The position numbers and the translations under genes were made by a program. The notes below the pieces were generated by a model. That model saw only the letters and a program-made list of their open reading frames with translations, ran no database searches and was not told the origin of the DNA. From contig NZ_LXYR01000004.1 of NCBI RefSeq assembly GCF_001650195.1, positions 1 through 64,000 of the forward strand: a DNA stretch of 64,000 nucleotides, given 5' to 3'. This DNA is from Phormidesmis priestleyi BC1401. Lineage in GTDB: Bacteria > Cyanobacteriota > Cyanobacteriia > Leptolyngbyales > Leptolyngbyaceae. Below are positions 46,121-55,551 of this stretch, piece after piece; positions within the stretch are counted from its first letter, which is position 1, and each line of letters opens with the position of its first letter.

Positions 46121-46209
46121 GGGTCAGGGGTTTTGCCTCCAGCGTTTCTTGAATAAGCGACGCTAAGAGGTTAACCAGGAGACCCCAATGACCGTTGCTC
46201 ATAGTAAGC

Positions 46210-46345
46210 CTAAGTCTTGGGCGCTCCTCCCATTGCCGACGGAGTTAGCTGACGGGCTAAGACTGGAAGGTGTCTCTCTCAAACTCTCTGAGATTCGCCC
46301 CAAAATAAGGTTGGTTCCTCCGCTTTGAATAGAGTGATCCACCAG
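46210..46345 (-). promoter_or_regulatory. ydaO/yuaA-type c-di-AMP riboswitch
   Basis: On the minus strand the aptamer reads GGAGGAACC...GGGGCGAATC (46320-46292), then a variable hairpin, then CCCGTCAGCTAACTCCGTC (about 46256-46238) and GGCAATGGGAGGAG. These match the conserved cores of the ydaO/yuaA class, whose ligand is cyclic di-AMP. The outer ends are approximate. About 125 bases of leader separate it from the Usp start. Confidence 0.87.
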
Positions 46346-46785
46346 TTTATACTGGTCAATCCTGCATCCAGATTAGGCTACCCACTCAAAATTACACTCA
46401 GAACGTTTTAAGCTGGTCAGCCACAATAGATTGCCTCGAAGCTGATTAGTGATCAATCTACGATAGCTAGCTCGTAAATCTCTGATACTTTGAAGACAAA
46501 ATCACGGTTGATTTCAGTGGGTCATCAATTGTTGACTAACTTAACAGCCCTTTGAAATTATAACAGTGCGGATTGATCCTCTGGACGTTCCCTTAGAAAT
46601 GTATATAGAATCACAGCCATCATTTTTAATAATGCTTTGAGCCAGAACCTGAGAAGAGCTTCGCAGTTGGCAGCTTTTCAAAGCGAGGGTCTTTGGCTTT
46701 GACGCGTTTTTTTATAGAATTATGCAGAGTCTTTTGACCATACAAGTTTGAGAAACTCTGCCTACTTTTTAGAAATAGTTGCCTG
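46346..46785. other. Gap upstream of the riboswitch
   Basis: No gene is seen. The riboswitch promoter must lie near 46350-46450; I cannot name its boxes. Confidence 0.4.
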
Positions 46786-47172
46786 TTAACAGGGATGCGA
46801 ATTGGTCGTAGCTTCCAGCATTTTTTTATAAAGAAGAGTCGTCCTTGCTGATTTTTGAAATTTGCCTAGAAGTTCTAGATAAGCAAATGGAATCACGATC
46901 GGCCATAGAAGCGTGGCGATCGCAATCACCCTCATCGAAAGCTGTTTTTCTCTCTTGGTTAATTCTGTGTCTTCCTGGAAAAGACTTAGCCAGTTCACAA
47001 ATAGGATCGGCATCAAGAGACAGTAAAAGGAAATAGGAAGCAGTAAGAGTAGCTGCATTGCAACAACGCTCCTTGATATAGCTGTTTTGACTTGTTGAAA
47101 TATGGGGTTCGGCGGGTAGTCTTCCTTCTCAGCGATCCCGTCCAGACCTGAGTTGAAGTGCCTTCTATACAA
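46786..47172 (-). CDS. Small two-helix membrane protein, unrecognised
   Basis: This 128-residue protein has two clear membrane segments (about 40-63, MQLLLLLPISFYCLLMPILFVNWL, and 83-101, IAIATLLWPIVIPFAYLELL) with a charged loop (EDTELTKREKQLS) between them. No family is recognised. The start is uncertain: an overlapping frame begins slightly upstream. The regular hydrophobic pattern supports a real gene. Confidence 0.55.
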   Translation of the reverse strand: MYRRHFNSGLDGIAEKEDYPPNPIFQQVKTAISRSVVAMQLLLLLPISFYCLLMPILFVNWLSLFQEDTELTKREKQLSMRVIAIATLLWPIVIPFAYLELLGKFQKSARTTLLYKKMLEATTNSHPC

Positions 47173-47502
47173 ATACCAGTCAACGGACGGGGTTCCATGA
47201 GCATGAATACCGAAGCAGCACCGACGACATCTCAGGGCTAGGTGTTTTTACGCATCGTCAAGGATTTTATAACTCTGGATGGCATTCAAAAAACATGGAC
47301 AATCGCAAATAGCGTCCATCAGGAAGATTTAGATTCCCTAGACTCAGATCCTCAGTTCTCATACCATACCTGCAGTTTAGCTCACCCTAAAATCTGATAA
47401 ATGGAGAAAATAATGGTTCAAGAAGTGCTTAACTTTGCTGTACAACCTGAAGGCTATTCGCGAGTCTCCTGACTATCGGCAGAGGTCTGTGTGACAGATG
47501 AC
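47173..47502. other. Gap with short broken frames
   Basis: Only short frames are seen, e.g. MSMNTEAAPTTSQG-stop near 47197 and MVQEVLNFAVQPEGYSRVS-stop near 47413, the latter with a GGAG site. Neither reaches a size I can support as a gene. Confidence 0.4.
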
Positions 47503-48417
47503 TTATGCTCTGTTAAACAACAGCCAAACTCCAACGAGAGAGATAGCAACGCCTAAGATAGCTCTGAGACTCACTTTTTCACCCATCCAGAGCGCGATCG
47601 GTAGAATAAAAAGCGGACTGGTATTCGTCAAAGCTTGTGCCACTCCTGTCGCCGCATACTTCAACGAAATCTGCTGTAGCCAGATTCCTAAGTAAGTGCT
47701 GATGAAGGCAGTGCCCGCAACGACCGTAAACAAACGGCGAGACTGCACAGGTTTTAACATCTCTCTAGGAGACTGCCGAACTGCAACCCATATTGCCAGC
47801 ACGATCGTGCCTCCTACCAGTCGAATGAGCGTGCTCCAAAGGGGGTCAATTTCGGTTCCGCTCAAGGCGGCTCTTGACAGCACCGCTCCGATCGATTGCC
47901 CCAGTGCGGCTAGCAACCCGAACCCAAGACCTCGCCAAGGACGAAAATGAGGATGAGCCGTAGGAACCCGTTCAGCGACTACCCAGAATACGCCAGCAAG
48001 GGTGAGTCCGATTCCCCATCCGGCACTTGCCGAGAGACGTTCCTGCAAAAATAGCAGGGCGAGTAAGGCAGACAGTGAGGGGGCAAGCGTTTCGAGTAAT
48101 AGCGTTCGTCTCGCCCCGATGCAGTTGAGCGCGTTGAAGTAAGCGGTGTCTCCAAAGCCAATGCCCAAGATTCCGCTTAAGAGCAGCAGACCCCAGTGAG
48201 TCGCGCTGATCGAGGGTAGAAGTTGCCCTCGCAGGAGGAGCGTGAAGAGCAGAAGGACAACCGCGATCCATCCTTTCGTGAAATTTAGAATCAGAGGAGA
48301 AAGCTGCCGTCCAACTCCGATATAGATAACAGACGCACTTGCCCAAATCAAGGCAGCACTTAAAGCGGCAAGTTCTCCCCTAAATGGAAGAAGGAAAGAC
48401 AGAAAATCGAAGGACAT
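47503..48417 (-). CDS. EamA/DMT-family transporter
   Basis: This 304-residue protein has ten membrane segments in two EamA halves: ALSAALIWASASVIYIGVGRQLSPLILNFTKGWIAVVLLLF and a second repeat GLGFGLLAALGQSIGAVLSRAAL. The LAPSLSALLALLFLQERLS and NTSPLFILPIALWMGEKVSLRAILGVAISLVGVWLL stretches are EamA signatures. Substrate unknown; many members export amino acids or nucleotides. It is alone on its strand. Confidence 0.92.
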   Translation of the reverse strand: MSFDFLSFLLPFRGELAALSAALIWASASVIYIGVGRQLSPLILNFTKGWIAVVLLLFTLLLRGQLLPSISATHWGLLLLSGILGIGFGDTAYFNALNCIGARRTLLLETLAPSLSALLALLFLQERLSASAGWGIGLTLAGVFWVVAERVPTAHPHFRPWRGLGFGLLAALGQSIGAVLSRAALSGTEIDPLWSTLIRLVGGTIVLAIWVAVRQSPREMLKPVQSRRLFTVVAGTAFISTYLGIWLQQISLKYAATGVAQALTNTSPLFILPIALWMGEKVSLRAILGVAISLVGVWLLFNRA

Positions 48418-48495
48418 GAGCAGCGAGCGGGGTTTGTGAAAGCCAACCCTAAGGATTGTGAATTAAATAAGGTCAGTTGTTGCAAAACGGGGTTA

Positions 48496-48580
48496 CCCTC
48501 ATCCCCTAACCCTTCTCCCTAGGGAGAAGGGGAACTAGACGTTTGCTCCCTCTTCTTAGGGAGAGGGTTGGGGTGAGGGA
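48496..48580. repeat. Dispersed hairpin repeat, copy 2
   Basis: The sequence CCCTCATCCCCTAACCC...GGAGAAGGGGAACTAGA...GGGAGAGGGTTGGGGTGAGGG matches copy 1 at 18618-18706, with the same outer pairing. It lies between the EamA gene start and slyD; the surrounding 48418-48776 gap holds nothing else I can name. Confidence 0.8.
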
Positions 48581-48776
48581 GAATTCAGTTTTATTTAATC
48601 CACGATCCTAACGCCTTTTGGAAGGGTAGAGATTACAGAAATGTTTAGATCGCGTCCGTCTTTCACTCTGTCTACTAGAGTGAAAAGTGTTCTAATCCCA
48701 CTGAAGGAACTGGGTAACGATCGCCCATCTCCTCTATCGTGGAAAATCAATCGCAATCACATTCAGGAGCGAACGC

Positions 48777-49205
48777 ATGGCACAGGCACAGCAAGGTGAT
48801 ACCGTTCGGGTTCACTATACGGGCAAGCTAGATGACGGCACAGTTTTTGATTCGTCTACGGATGGCGAACCCTTAGAGTTTACGATCGGGGAAGGAAACA
48901 TCATTCCCGGTTTTGAGGTCGCTGTTGTAGGAATGAGTCCCGGTGATTCCAAAATAGAGACCATTCCGATCGAGCAGGCGTATGGTCCGCATCGAGAAGA
49001 GATGGTACTGGTGATCGAGCGCGACCAAATGCCACCCGAATTAGATCCAGAAGTGGGGCAGCAGCTTCAAATTCAGCAGCCTTCGGGTGAAGCGATTCCG
49101 GTCGTCATCACTGACATTTCTGATTCAGAAGTCACCTTGGATGCAAATCATCCTTTGGCGGGCGAAGATTTGGTCTTTGAAATTCAACTGGTTGAGATTG
49201 CCTGA
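48777..49205 (+). CDS. slyD: FKBP-type peptidyl-prolyl isomerase, SlyD-like
   Basis: This 142-residue SlyD-type isomerase has the FKBP core VRVHYTGKLDDGTVFDSSTDGEPLEFTIGEGNIIPGFEVAVVGMSPGD, an inserted IF (chaperone) domain (about 70-125: YGPHREEMVLVIERDQMPP...) and a final strand. The histidine-rich metal tail of E. coli SlyD is missing, as in many short SlyDs. It helps proline-limited folding. GGAG lies about 10 bases before the ATG. Monocistronic. Confidence 0.93.
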   Translation: MAQAQQGDTVRVHYTGKLDDGTVFDSSTDGEPLEFTIGEGNIIPGFEVAVVGMSPGDSKIETIPIEQAYGPHREEMVLVIERDQMPPELDPEVGQQLQIQQPSGEAIPVVITDISDSEVTLDANHPLAGEDLVFEIQLVEIA

Positions 49206-49538
49206 ATCGGATAGCTCAATGCGACTTTAAATAGGCTTTGCAGGTCGTCACACACGAAACCGCAGAGCCAATTTTTTAATTTATTTCCGTAATCGATTTC
49301 TATCAAACTGAAGACGATCATAGCCAAGAACTCGTTTAGGTTGCTTGCCGCATCAGACAAAGATCTCCAAAGATTGTTGTATTCTTGGGTAGTCTTGCTC
49401 ATCTGCTATTGGATGGACTACACAAGGATTTGACACGCTCAGAGCGTGGATTTTGACGGCTCGATCGCCGCTCAATGTTTGACAAGGCTGCTTGTGCATG
49501 GTTTCTATCTATATGGACTCGTTAATAGTTAAAAAATT
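49206..49538. other. Gap between slyD and the glycosyltransferase
   Basis: A 72-codon minus-strand frame (49184-49402) overlaps the slyD end but has no family features or good ribosome site. Otherwise nothing is seen. Confidence 0.4.
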
Positions 49539-51029
49539 ATGAGGAAGGGACTGCTGCACAAGCCCATCGTTGTTTTTGGTTCTGTTCTTGACAAAGTAAT
49601 CTTCACTCATGTAGTGGTGATTGGACTGCCGACCATTCTTTACTACTGCATCTTGAAGAGTGGATGGAACCTGCTGCCTCTGCATCTTCTGATCCCGATT
49701 CTCTATTTCGTGACTTCGGTGGTGGTGATTGGTGAAGCGATGACAACGGCGATCGCCTATTCGTCTCCGCGCAAGCAAAAGCCCAGGCTAGGAGCGCTGC
49801 AACGTTTTTTGCGGATGCCTCGCCCCTATGCTATGCAGCGAGAGGATCTGCCTGAGCCAAAACGCCCGTTGCCCAGATGTTCGCTGATTGTGGTGGCTTA
49901 TTTGCCCAACGAACAGCACATTATTCTCAGCACGCTCAGCTATATTCTCAATCACGTTGATCGTCCTGAAGCGGGGCTAGAAGTGGTTTTGGCTTACAAC
50001 AGCCCGATGAGGCTGCCGATCGAAGATGAGCTAGAACGGCTAGCAGAGCAACACCCAGAGTTACGGCTGCTTCCGGTTGAAGGCAGTCGCTCTAAGGCAG
50101 AAAACCTGAATGCCGCGCTGAAAATTGTCACGGGTGAAGTAACTGGCATCTTAGATGCTGACCATCGCCCAAATTCAGATTGTTTTCGTCGTGCCTGGAG
50201 TTGGCTGGCTAGCAATCGCTACGCGGTTGTGCAGGGGCGCAACGTCATTCGCAACAGTCGCACGAGCTTTCTGACTCGCATGATTGCCGTTGAATTTGAG
50301 TGTATGTATGGGGTCAGTCACCCCGCTAAGTCTCTATTAGCTGACACGGGAATGTTTTGCGGCTCAAACGGCTATTGGCGAACGGCTGTGTTGAGGCGCA
50401 TTCGCTTTTCGCCCACGATGATGACTGAGGATATTGATGCCACTCTGCGAACGCTGCTGAGAGGGCACAATATTGTCCATGACCCCGGAATCATCACGAC
50501 AGAGCTTGCCCCGATCGACCTTCGATCGTTCTGGTTTCAGCGCAAGCGGTGGGCACAGGGTTGGCTCGAAGTGACGCTTAAACATCAGCTTCCTCTGCTG
50601 CGCTCTCACAAGCTAGATGGGTGGCAAAAAACCTATTGGTCAATGCTGCTGATCTATAGCGCGGGGTTTCATTTTGTGGCGCTTCAGATCTTTCCGATGT
50701 TGTTCAGTTTGGCGTTGACTCACACAGAGCCGCCCGCGATTCCACAAGGATATGTGTGGGCGACGACGGTGCTAACGCTGTTGAGCGGTCCTTGTCAGAC
50801 GCTTGTGGCTTGGCGAGTCAGAAATAAAGTTGTGAAGAACCCATTCCGAGATTTTGTTCTCTACTGCTTGTTTATCCCGTTTTATTGCGTGTTTAAGAAT
50901 GTGATTGCCATCACTGCGATCTATGATCACCTCCTTGGAAACACTGAATGGGTGGTGACGCGACGCGGGTTTCGAGAGTCTATGCCAACCCCGACTTCGA
51001 GCCGTGCAGTTTTACGTAAAGCTAGCTGA
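49539..51029 (+). CDS. Family 2 glycosyltransferase, membrane-bound
   Basis: This 496-residue enzyme resembles cellulose-synthase-like GT2 processive transferases. Two N-terminal helices (about 20-70) precede the catalytic domain. Key motifs: SLIVVAYLPNEQHIIL, the DxD in GILDADHRPNSD, TED (MTEDIDATLR) and QRKRWAQGW (QxxRW). C-terminal helices follow (about 360-385 and 395-465). Product unknown; such enzymes make beta-linked polysaccharides. No partner genes (bcsB, exporter) are adjacent. Confidence 0.9.
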   Translation: MRKGLLHKPIVVFGSVLDKVIFTHVVVIGLPTILYYCILKSGWNLLPLHLLIPILYFVTSVVVIGEAMTTAIAYSSPRKQKPRLGALQRFLRMPRPYAMQREDLPEPKRPLPRCSLIVVAYLPNEQHIILSTLSYILNHVDRPEAGLEVVLAYNSPMRLPIEDELERLAEQHPELRLLPVEGSRSKAENLNAALKIVTGEVTGILDADHRPNSDCFRRAWSWLASNRYAVVQGRNVIRNSRTSFLTRMIAVEFECMYGVSHPAKSLLADTGMFCGSNGYWRTAVLRRIRFSPTMMTEDIDATLRTLLRGHNIVHDPGIITTELAPIDLRSFWFQRKRWAQGWLEVTLKHQLPLLRSHKLDGWQKTYWSMLLIYSAGFHFVALQIFPMLFSLALTHTEPPAIPQGYVWATTVLTLLSGPCQTLVAWRVRNKVVKNPFRDFVLYCLFIPFYCVFKNVIAITAIYDHLLGNTEWVVTRRGFRESMPTPTSSRAVLRKAS

Positions 51030-51098
51030 TTGAATGTTAGCTATTTCTGTCTGAATGGCTCCTCCACACACTCTGAGCCATGTCTCTCTAAGATCAGT

Positions 51099-53459
51099 TT
51101 AATCTCTGAAGGTCGTTTGATATGCCACGTTTTGAATCGTCGATAACGGCACTTGATAGAAATAGTGACGCTGAAACTGTTCTTCTTGAATTGCTGCAAA
51201 GAAGGTTTCAGTTGCCCTTTTAGCTTGTGTCTCTGACGCGATCGAGTCCTCTACATTCTCCCAAATCACCTGAAAGCCGTAGTCTGAATAAGTTACCTCA
51301 AAGCCGAGAAACTTCAGGGCAAGGAACCCATTCTTTAAAGCTAAGTCGCCAATTTCTAGTTGTTTGTAGAGTTGCTGGCGTGTGGCAGTTTTCTCAGTTC
51401 GGCTGAGATACTTGGCGATGCCGATCAGGGTTTGCCAGATTTCACTCGGTGGAGACAGTTTGGGGAGTGGATAGGCGATCGCTAAACTCTTTTGTTCTCG
51501 AATGGCGCGACGAAACCAAGCCTGTAGCTCGTTCCAACTCGTGGGACAGGTTGAGATTTTGAGACAATCCGATGGTTCGGAAGGACTGCCCTGCCGCCAA
51601 TCGACGATCCAATCAATCTGTGTAGCGCGGCTTTGGATCGAGTCAGCACAGGGACGAACAGCCACTAGCCGAACTTCATACTGTTTTCGATAGGTATTGT
51701 TTTCAAGTTCGACGATCGCGTCACATCGTCCTTGAGGAATCTCATGGCTGTAGTGCCCCCACCAAACGCCCGGAAATCCGACCGATACAGAATCATCTAA
51801 AATGGCGAATCGAGTTTGAATGTAGCGAACTTTCTGCCCTTTCCAATCTTGAGTGTTGCGATGTTTGCCAACCTCAAACCAGCAGTTTTTGATCAACAGT
51901 TTGGGAATTGGATTTCCCATGCCGCAGGGTTCAAGGAGTCGGAGTTCTTGATAGATGTTTGTGCTCAATTCTTGGACGGTGACGACTAGATCGACCTGAA
52001 TGGAAGGCGCGATCGCCTCAACACCGCCCATCTGCTGCCGCAGTCGCTGATTGATCGCCTGAGTAAAAAGGGGCAGATCTTCGACTTTAAGACTCAACCC
52101 CGCAGCGAAGGGGTGTCCCCCAAATCGATGCAGGAGATGCTCTTGATCTTTGACGAGTTGGTAGAGATCGATTTTGTTCACCGATCGGGCAGATCCACGA
52201 GCAAGGATAGATGTTTGAACCAAATCGGTTTGCTCAGTCGTCAACAAAATGGTGGGTCGCCCATATTCTTGAGCAATTTGTCCCGCGACCAGTCCTAAAA
52301 CTCCAGCGCTCCACTGATCATCCGCTAGGACAATCACGCTGGTTGTCGAGAGGTCAAGATGCGCCAATTTAGCGGCAACCTGTTGGGCAACGTCTTTTTG
52401 CAATGCTTTGCGGCGAGAATTGGCTAACTCGGTTGCCTCCGCGAGTTCTCGACAGCGCTGGACATCTCGACTGGTGAGCAACTCGACGCAAAAATGAGCA
52501 TCGCCCTGAATGCGGCTGACAGCATTGATTCTAGGACCCAGCCCGAAGGAGATATCGGTGGCTCGATCGCCCGATCGCTTGCACAGTTCTAGCAGTCGGG
52601 TGATGCCCGGACGAGTTTGCTCACTGAGTTTGCGCTGCGAGTGAGTCTGAAGCTGCTGAATGCCCTTTTGTGCTAGATATCGACAGTCTCCTTTGAGTTC
52701 GACGAGATCGGCAATGAGTCCGATCGCCACTAAATCCAGCAAATGATCCAACGGCTCACGAGGCACGTCTGGCAACGTCTCGTACAGCGCCTCGATCAGT
52801 TTGTAGGCGACCGCAACGCCTGAAAGACTCGCAAGCGGGTGATCTTTTGAAAAATAACGAGAATTGACGATCGCCCGAACCGGAGGACGGCTGACGGGTA
52901 ATGTGTGGTGATCCGTTATGATCACATCGATTCCTAAACGGTTGGCGTAGTCGATTTCGTCAAGATTCGTGCTGCCCGTATCGCAGGTCACAATCAAGCG
53001 ACAGCCTTTCTCTTTCAGAAGGGATATTCCCATTTGAGACAGCCCGTGAGACTCGGTGAGCCGATTGGGAATGTAGTAAAAAAGCTGCTGATTTTGAGTG
53101 AAAAACTGTCCTAACCCATCCCACAAAACGGCGGTTGCGGTGACTCCATCGGCATCAAAATCGCCCCAAATCGCGATCGTTTCCCCATTTTGGCGCGCGG
53201 TTTGCAGTCGCTCAACTGCCCAACGCATTTCTTGCCCAAACTCAAACGGGCTGACAGGCTGATAGTCGTCAGGATTCAAATAACCCGATATCTGATCAAA
53301 ATCACGGATGCCTCGACTCCACAGCAGTTGCGCCACATAATCACTCTTAATTTGGGGAAGATGTGCCGCGATCGCTGCCACAAATTCTTTGGGCGGCACC
53401 TCTGGCGGCAACATCCAAGAAGGTTTTTGAGCATTGGTGCGATCGGATAACTCAGACAT
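51099..53459 (-). CDS. recJ: Single-stranded-DNA 5'-3' exonuclease RecJ
   Basis: RecJ acts in recombination and mismatch repair. DHH-family motifs: WGDFDADGVTATAVLWDG (I), VTCDTGSTN (II), DVIITDHHTLP (III, DHH) and LVAIGLIADLVEL (IV). The DHHA1 domain (GFGGHPFAAGLSL) follows. The 786-residue length includes a cyanobacterial C-terminal extension of about 200 residues. It is last of a tight four-gene run: its start is 9 bases past the GNAT stop. Confidence 0.94.
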   Translation of the reverse strand: MSELSDRTNAQKPSWMLPPEVPPKEFVAAIAAHLPQIKSDYVAQLLWSRGIRDFDQISGYLNPDDYQPVSPFEFGQEMRWAVERLQTARQNGETIAIWGDFDADGVTATAVLWDGLGQFFTQNQQLFYYIPNRLTESHGLSQMGISLLKEKGCRLIVTCDTGSTNLDEIDYANRLGIDVIITDHHTLPVSRPPVRAIVNSRYFSKDHPLASLSGVAVAYKLIEALYETLPDVPREPLDHLLDLVAIGLIADLVELKGDCRYLAQKGIQQLQTHSQRKLSEQTRPGITRLLELCKRSGDRATDISFGLGPRINAVSRIQGDAHFCVELLTSRDVQRCRELAEATELANSRRKALQKDVAQQVAAKLAHLDLSTTSVIVLADDQWSAGVLGLVAGQIAQEYGRPTILLTTEQTDLVQTSILARGSARSVNKIDLYQLVKDQEHLLHRFGGHPFAAGLSLKVEDLPLFTQAINQRLRQQMGGVEAIAPSIQVDLVVTVQELSTNIYQELRLLEPCGMGNPIPKLLIKNCWFEVGKHRNTQDWKGQKVRYIQTRFAILDDSVSVGFPGVWWGHYSHEIPQGRCDAIVELENNTYRKQYEVRLVAVRPCADSIQSRATQIDWIVDWRQGSPSEPSDCLKISTCPTSWNELQAWFRRAIREQKSLAIAYPLPKLSPPSEIWQTLIGIAKYLSRTEKTATRQQLYKQLEIGDLALKNGFLALKFLGFEVTYSDYGFQVIWENVEDSIASETQAKRATETFFAAIQEEQFQRHYFYQVPLSTIQNVAYQTTFRD

Positions 53460-53468
53460 CTAGCTCCT

Positions 53469-54053
53469 TTAAGATTTTGCGTTGGGGCGACGACGAGGAC
53501 GCTTCCAAATTGCCCGATCTGCCTTTTCTCGCTCATAGGCGATCAGCCTGCCGTAATAGTCGTGTTCGCTCAGATTCATCGACAAAAAGACGTGCTGCCG
53601 CATATTGCCAAACCCTTTGCGGGTGAAGAATTTGAGGGCTGGAAGATTTTCGGGATCGGTGTCTACCATCATAAAGCGCGCCCCATCATCGATCATGCGT
53701 TCTACTAGCTTATCGACTAATTTGTCTGCCACCCCACGCCGTTGATAGTGGGGCGCAACTCCTAACCAAATGATGTAGCCATAGACCAACGTGGATTTGT
53801 TGATGATGGTGCCCAACACAAATCCGGCAAGCTGTTCGTCGATTTCAGCCACCAGACAATATTCGGGATCGGTGTTGTAAAGCCCGATGACTTCCCACTG
53901 ATCCCAAGTGCGATAGATGTAGGGATAAAGTTCGCTGGTAAATAATTCTTCGCCTAAGTGATAAACGGTGGCAAGGTCGTCAATCTCCATGTCTCGGATG
54001 TCAACTGGAGAAGCATAAACTTCTGAATCTAAAGATGTCATAAGAGATTTCAA
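53469..54053 (-). CDS. GNAT acetyltransferase (RimI-like)
   Basis: This 194-residue protein has the GNAT acetyl-CoA fold: WLGVAPHYQRRGVADKLVDKLVERM (motif A, Q/R-x-x-G-x-G/A) and a C-terminal FFTRKGFGNMRQHVFLSMNL. It is annotated as RimI-like in many cyanobacteria, but the true substrate is unknown. It overlaps the upstream nuclease stop by four bases (ATGA type), implying translational coupling. Confidence 0.88.
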   Translation of the reverse strand: MKSLMTSLDSEVYASPVDIRDMEIDDLATVYHLGEELFTSELYPYIYRTWDQWEVIGLYNTDPEYCLVAEIDEQLAGFVLGTIINKSTLVYGYIIWLGVAPHYQRRGVADKLVDKLVERMIDDGARFMMVDTDPENLPALKFFTRKGFGNMRQHVFLSMNLSEHDYYGRLIAYEREKADRAIWKRPRRRPNAKS

Positions 54054-54844
54054 AGAGGAATTTCTTTAATGTCGGCGAGATCGGGAAATTTGGTTGTGTC
54101 GATCGCTCCTCCCGTTGAATCTACTGCTCGCTGACACCGCAGCGCAAATCCACAGTCGTCACAGGTTGGAGTTTGAGGAATTTGAGGAAACGGTTCTCCG
54201 GTGGTTTTGTAGAGATCGAGCCAGCCTGTTAACTGCTGAAGGAGTCGAGTCAGATCGTGCCGAATCTTGCGGTGTTGGGCACTGTCGTAAGCAAATCGTA
54301 GACTTTGGGGTTCGGTTTGATCAGCGTCTCTCGATTGAAAAAACCAGTAGGTGATCGAAATTTGCTCAGGCTGGTAATGACTCGTTTCCGCCATCACAAA
54401 CGGATAGAGCCTCGTCTGCCAGTTTTCTGCCAACCGTCCAGATTTTTGAGGCTTTGGATACGTTTTCCAATCTAGAATCTGTGCCTGTTGCTCAGTTAAA
54501 ATCAGCAAGTCATAAACAACTGTAATCAAATGCCCCTCAAATTCTAGGGTGCGTTGATGCTCGCTTTGACGCAAAGCTGGACTCGCTTCACTTAGGGACA
54601 GAATTTTTGGAGCCGCTCCTACAAACGCCGTAAACCACTGTCTTAGCTGATCATCTTCCTGAATGAATGGCTCGATCGGCAGCCCCATTTCTCTCTGCTG
54701 CATCAACAGGTGAAACCGACTTCCCAATATCAACCGTTCTTGCTGGTCTGGAGTGGTCGGGGATGCCAACTGCTCTAAATAAGTGTGCTGAAACTTGCGG
54801 GGACAGGTTTCGAGCAGATTTAGCTGTCCTTGAGAGAGACGCAT
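54050..54844 (-). CDS. PD-(D/E)XK-like nuclease (RecB-type)
   Basis: The 264 residues show a RecB-nuclease pattern. The N-terminal LSQGQLNLLETCPRKFQHTYLE is typical of Cas4/AddB-type nucleases. The catalytic core is ILDWKTYPKPQKS (D-x-K). The C-terminal PTCDDCGFALRCQR holds cysteines that can bind an Fe-S cluster or zinc. No helicase domain is fused. The position upstream of recJ suggests repair or recombination. It is 6 bases downstream of the PAP gene. Confidence 0.82.
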   Translation of the reverse strand: MRLSQGQLNLLETCPRKFQHTYLEQLASPTTPDQQERLILGSRFHLLMQQREMGLPIEPFIQEDDQLRQWFTAFVGAAPKILSLSEASPALRQSEHQRTLEFEGHLITVVYDLLILTEQQAQILDWKTYPKPQKSGRLAENWQTRLYPFVMAETSHYQPEQISITYWFFQSRDADQTEPQSLRFAYDSAQHRKIRHDLTRLLQQLTGWLDLYKTTGEPFPQIPQTPTCDDCGFALRCQRAVDSTGGAIDTTKFPDLADIKEIPL

Positions 54845-54850
54845 AATTTT

Positions 54851-55441
54851 CTATCCTTTCGTCAAAACAAAGACGCTTCCCTCATTGCCGCGCCCAATTC
54901 GCATATCTCGATCGAGATAGGTTGTGTCGAGCCAGCCTTGCTGATCGCGATTGTCAAGATTGAACTCGATCGCCGTCAGTTTCTGCCCTGACTCAATCTG
55001 GTGAATAAAATGATCGGGCGTTTGATAATTTAAAAAGCGCTGAAATCCTAAGATCGATCGCTCAAATTTCACATCGACTCGCTTCTCGGAAACAGGGGTA
55101 AACCGTGCCGCCACGCTGACAATGCCTTCCAAAAAAGGCACTCCATACACCTCGGCAATATTATAGATCTTGGCTTCTAAAGCCCGAATCGATTGATAAA
55201 CCTGCCCCAGCTTGAGAAACGGAACTTGATCAATGCCTAAAATGCCGCGACTCGTAGTGTAGATCAGCCGCCAATCTCCTTCGAGCAGGTCAAGAGCCTC
55301 GATCGGTCGCGGAGTTGGGTTGCGATCTTCAAGTTGGGCGATCGCCGATAAAATCGCTTGCTTTTGTGGCTCGGTCGTCAACAGCCCTCGATTTTTGCCC
55401 GCGATCGTTTCTAACAGTGCCGATTTCCCGATCATTTGCAC
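54851..55441 (-). CDS. PAP/fibrillin-family lipid-associated protein
   Basis: The 196 residues match the plastid lipid-associated family: LLETIAGKNRGLLTTEPQKQAILSAIAQLEDRNPTP, then EGDWRLIYTTSRGILGIDQVPFLKLGQVYQSI and a C-terminal GWLDTTYLDRDMRIGRGNEGSVFVL. In plants and cyanobacteria these proteins bind lipids in plastoglobules or thylakoids and protect photosystems. It opens the four-gene run with the nuclease, GNAT and recJ genes, an unusual partner for repair genes. Confidence 0.9.
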   Translation of the reverse strand: MQMIGKSALLETIAGKNRGLLTTEPQKQAILSAIAQLEDRNPTPRPIEALDLLEGDWRLIYTTSRGILGIDQVPFLKLGQVYQSIRALEAKIYNIAEVYGVPFLEGIVSVAARFTPVSEKRVDVKFERSILGFQRFLNYQTPDHFIHQIESGQKLTAIEFNLDNRDQQGWLDTTYLDRDMRIGRGNEGSVFVLTKG

Positions 55442-55551
55442 TCACCTTCGTAAACAGTGGTAGCCGATGCCTTCAAGATACTCGTCGTGATTGGCGATCG
55501 GGCAAGGTTACTACAAACTTTTTTTGGCATTGCTGAATACAGATATGAAAT

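Noticed and set aside
49184-49402. 72-codon minus-strand frame after slyD
   Set aside because: Overlaps the slyD end, has no good ribosome site and no family features. Could be real but cannot be supported.
54050-54844. Cas4 call for the PD-(D/E)XK-like protein
   Set aside because: There is no CRISPR array or other cas gene; the context is recJ. A RecB-type repair nuclease is the simpler reading.
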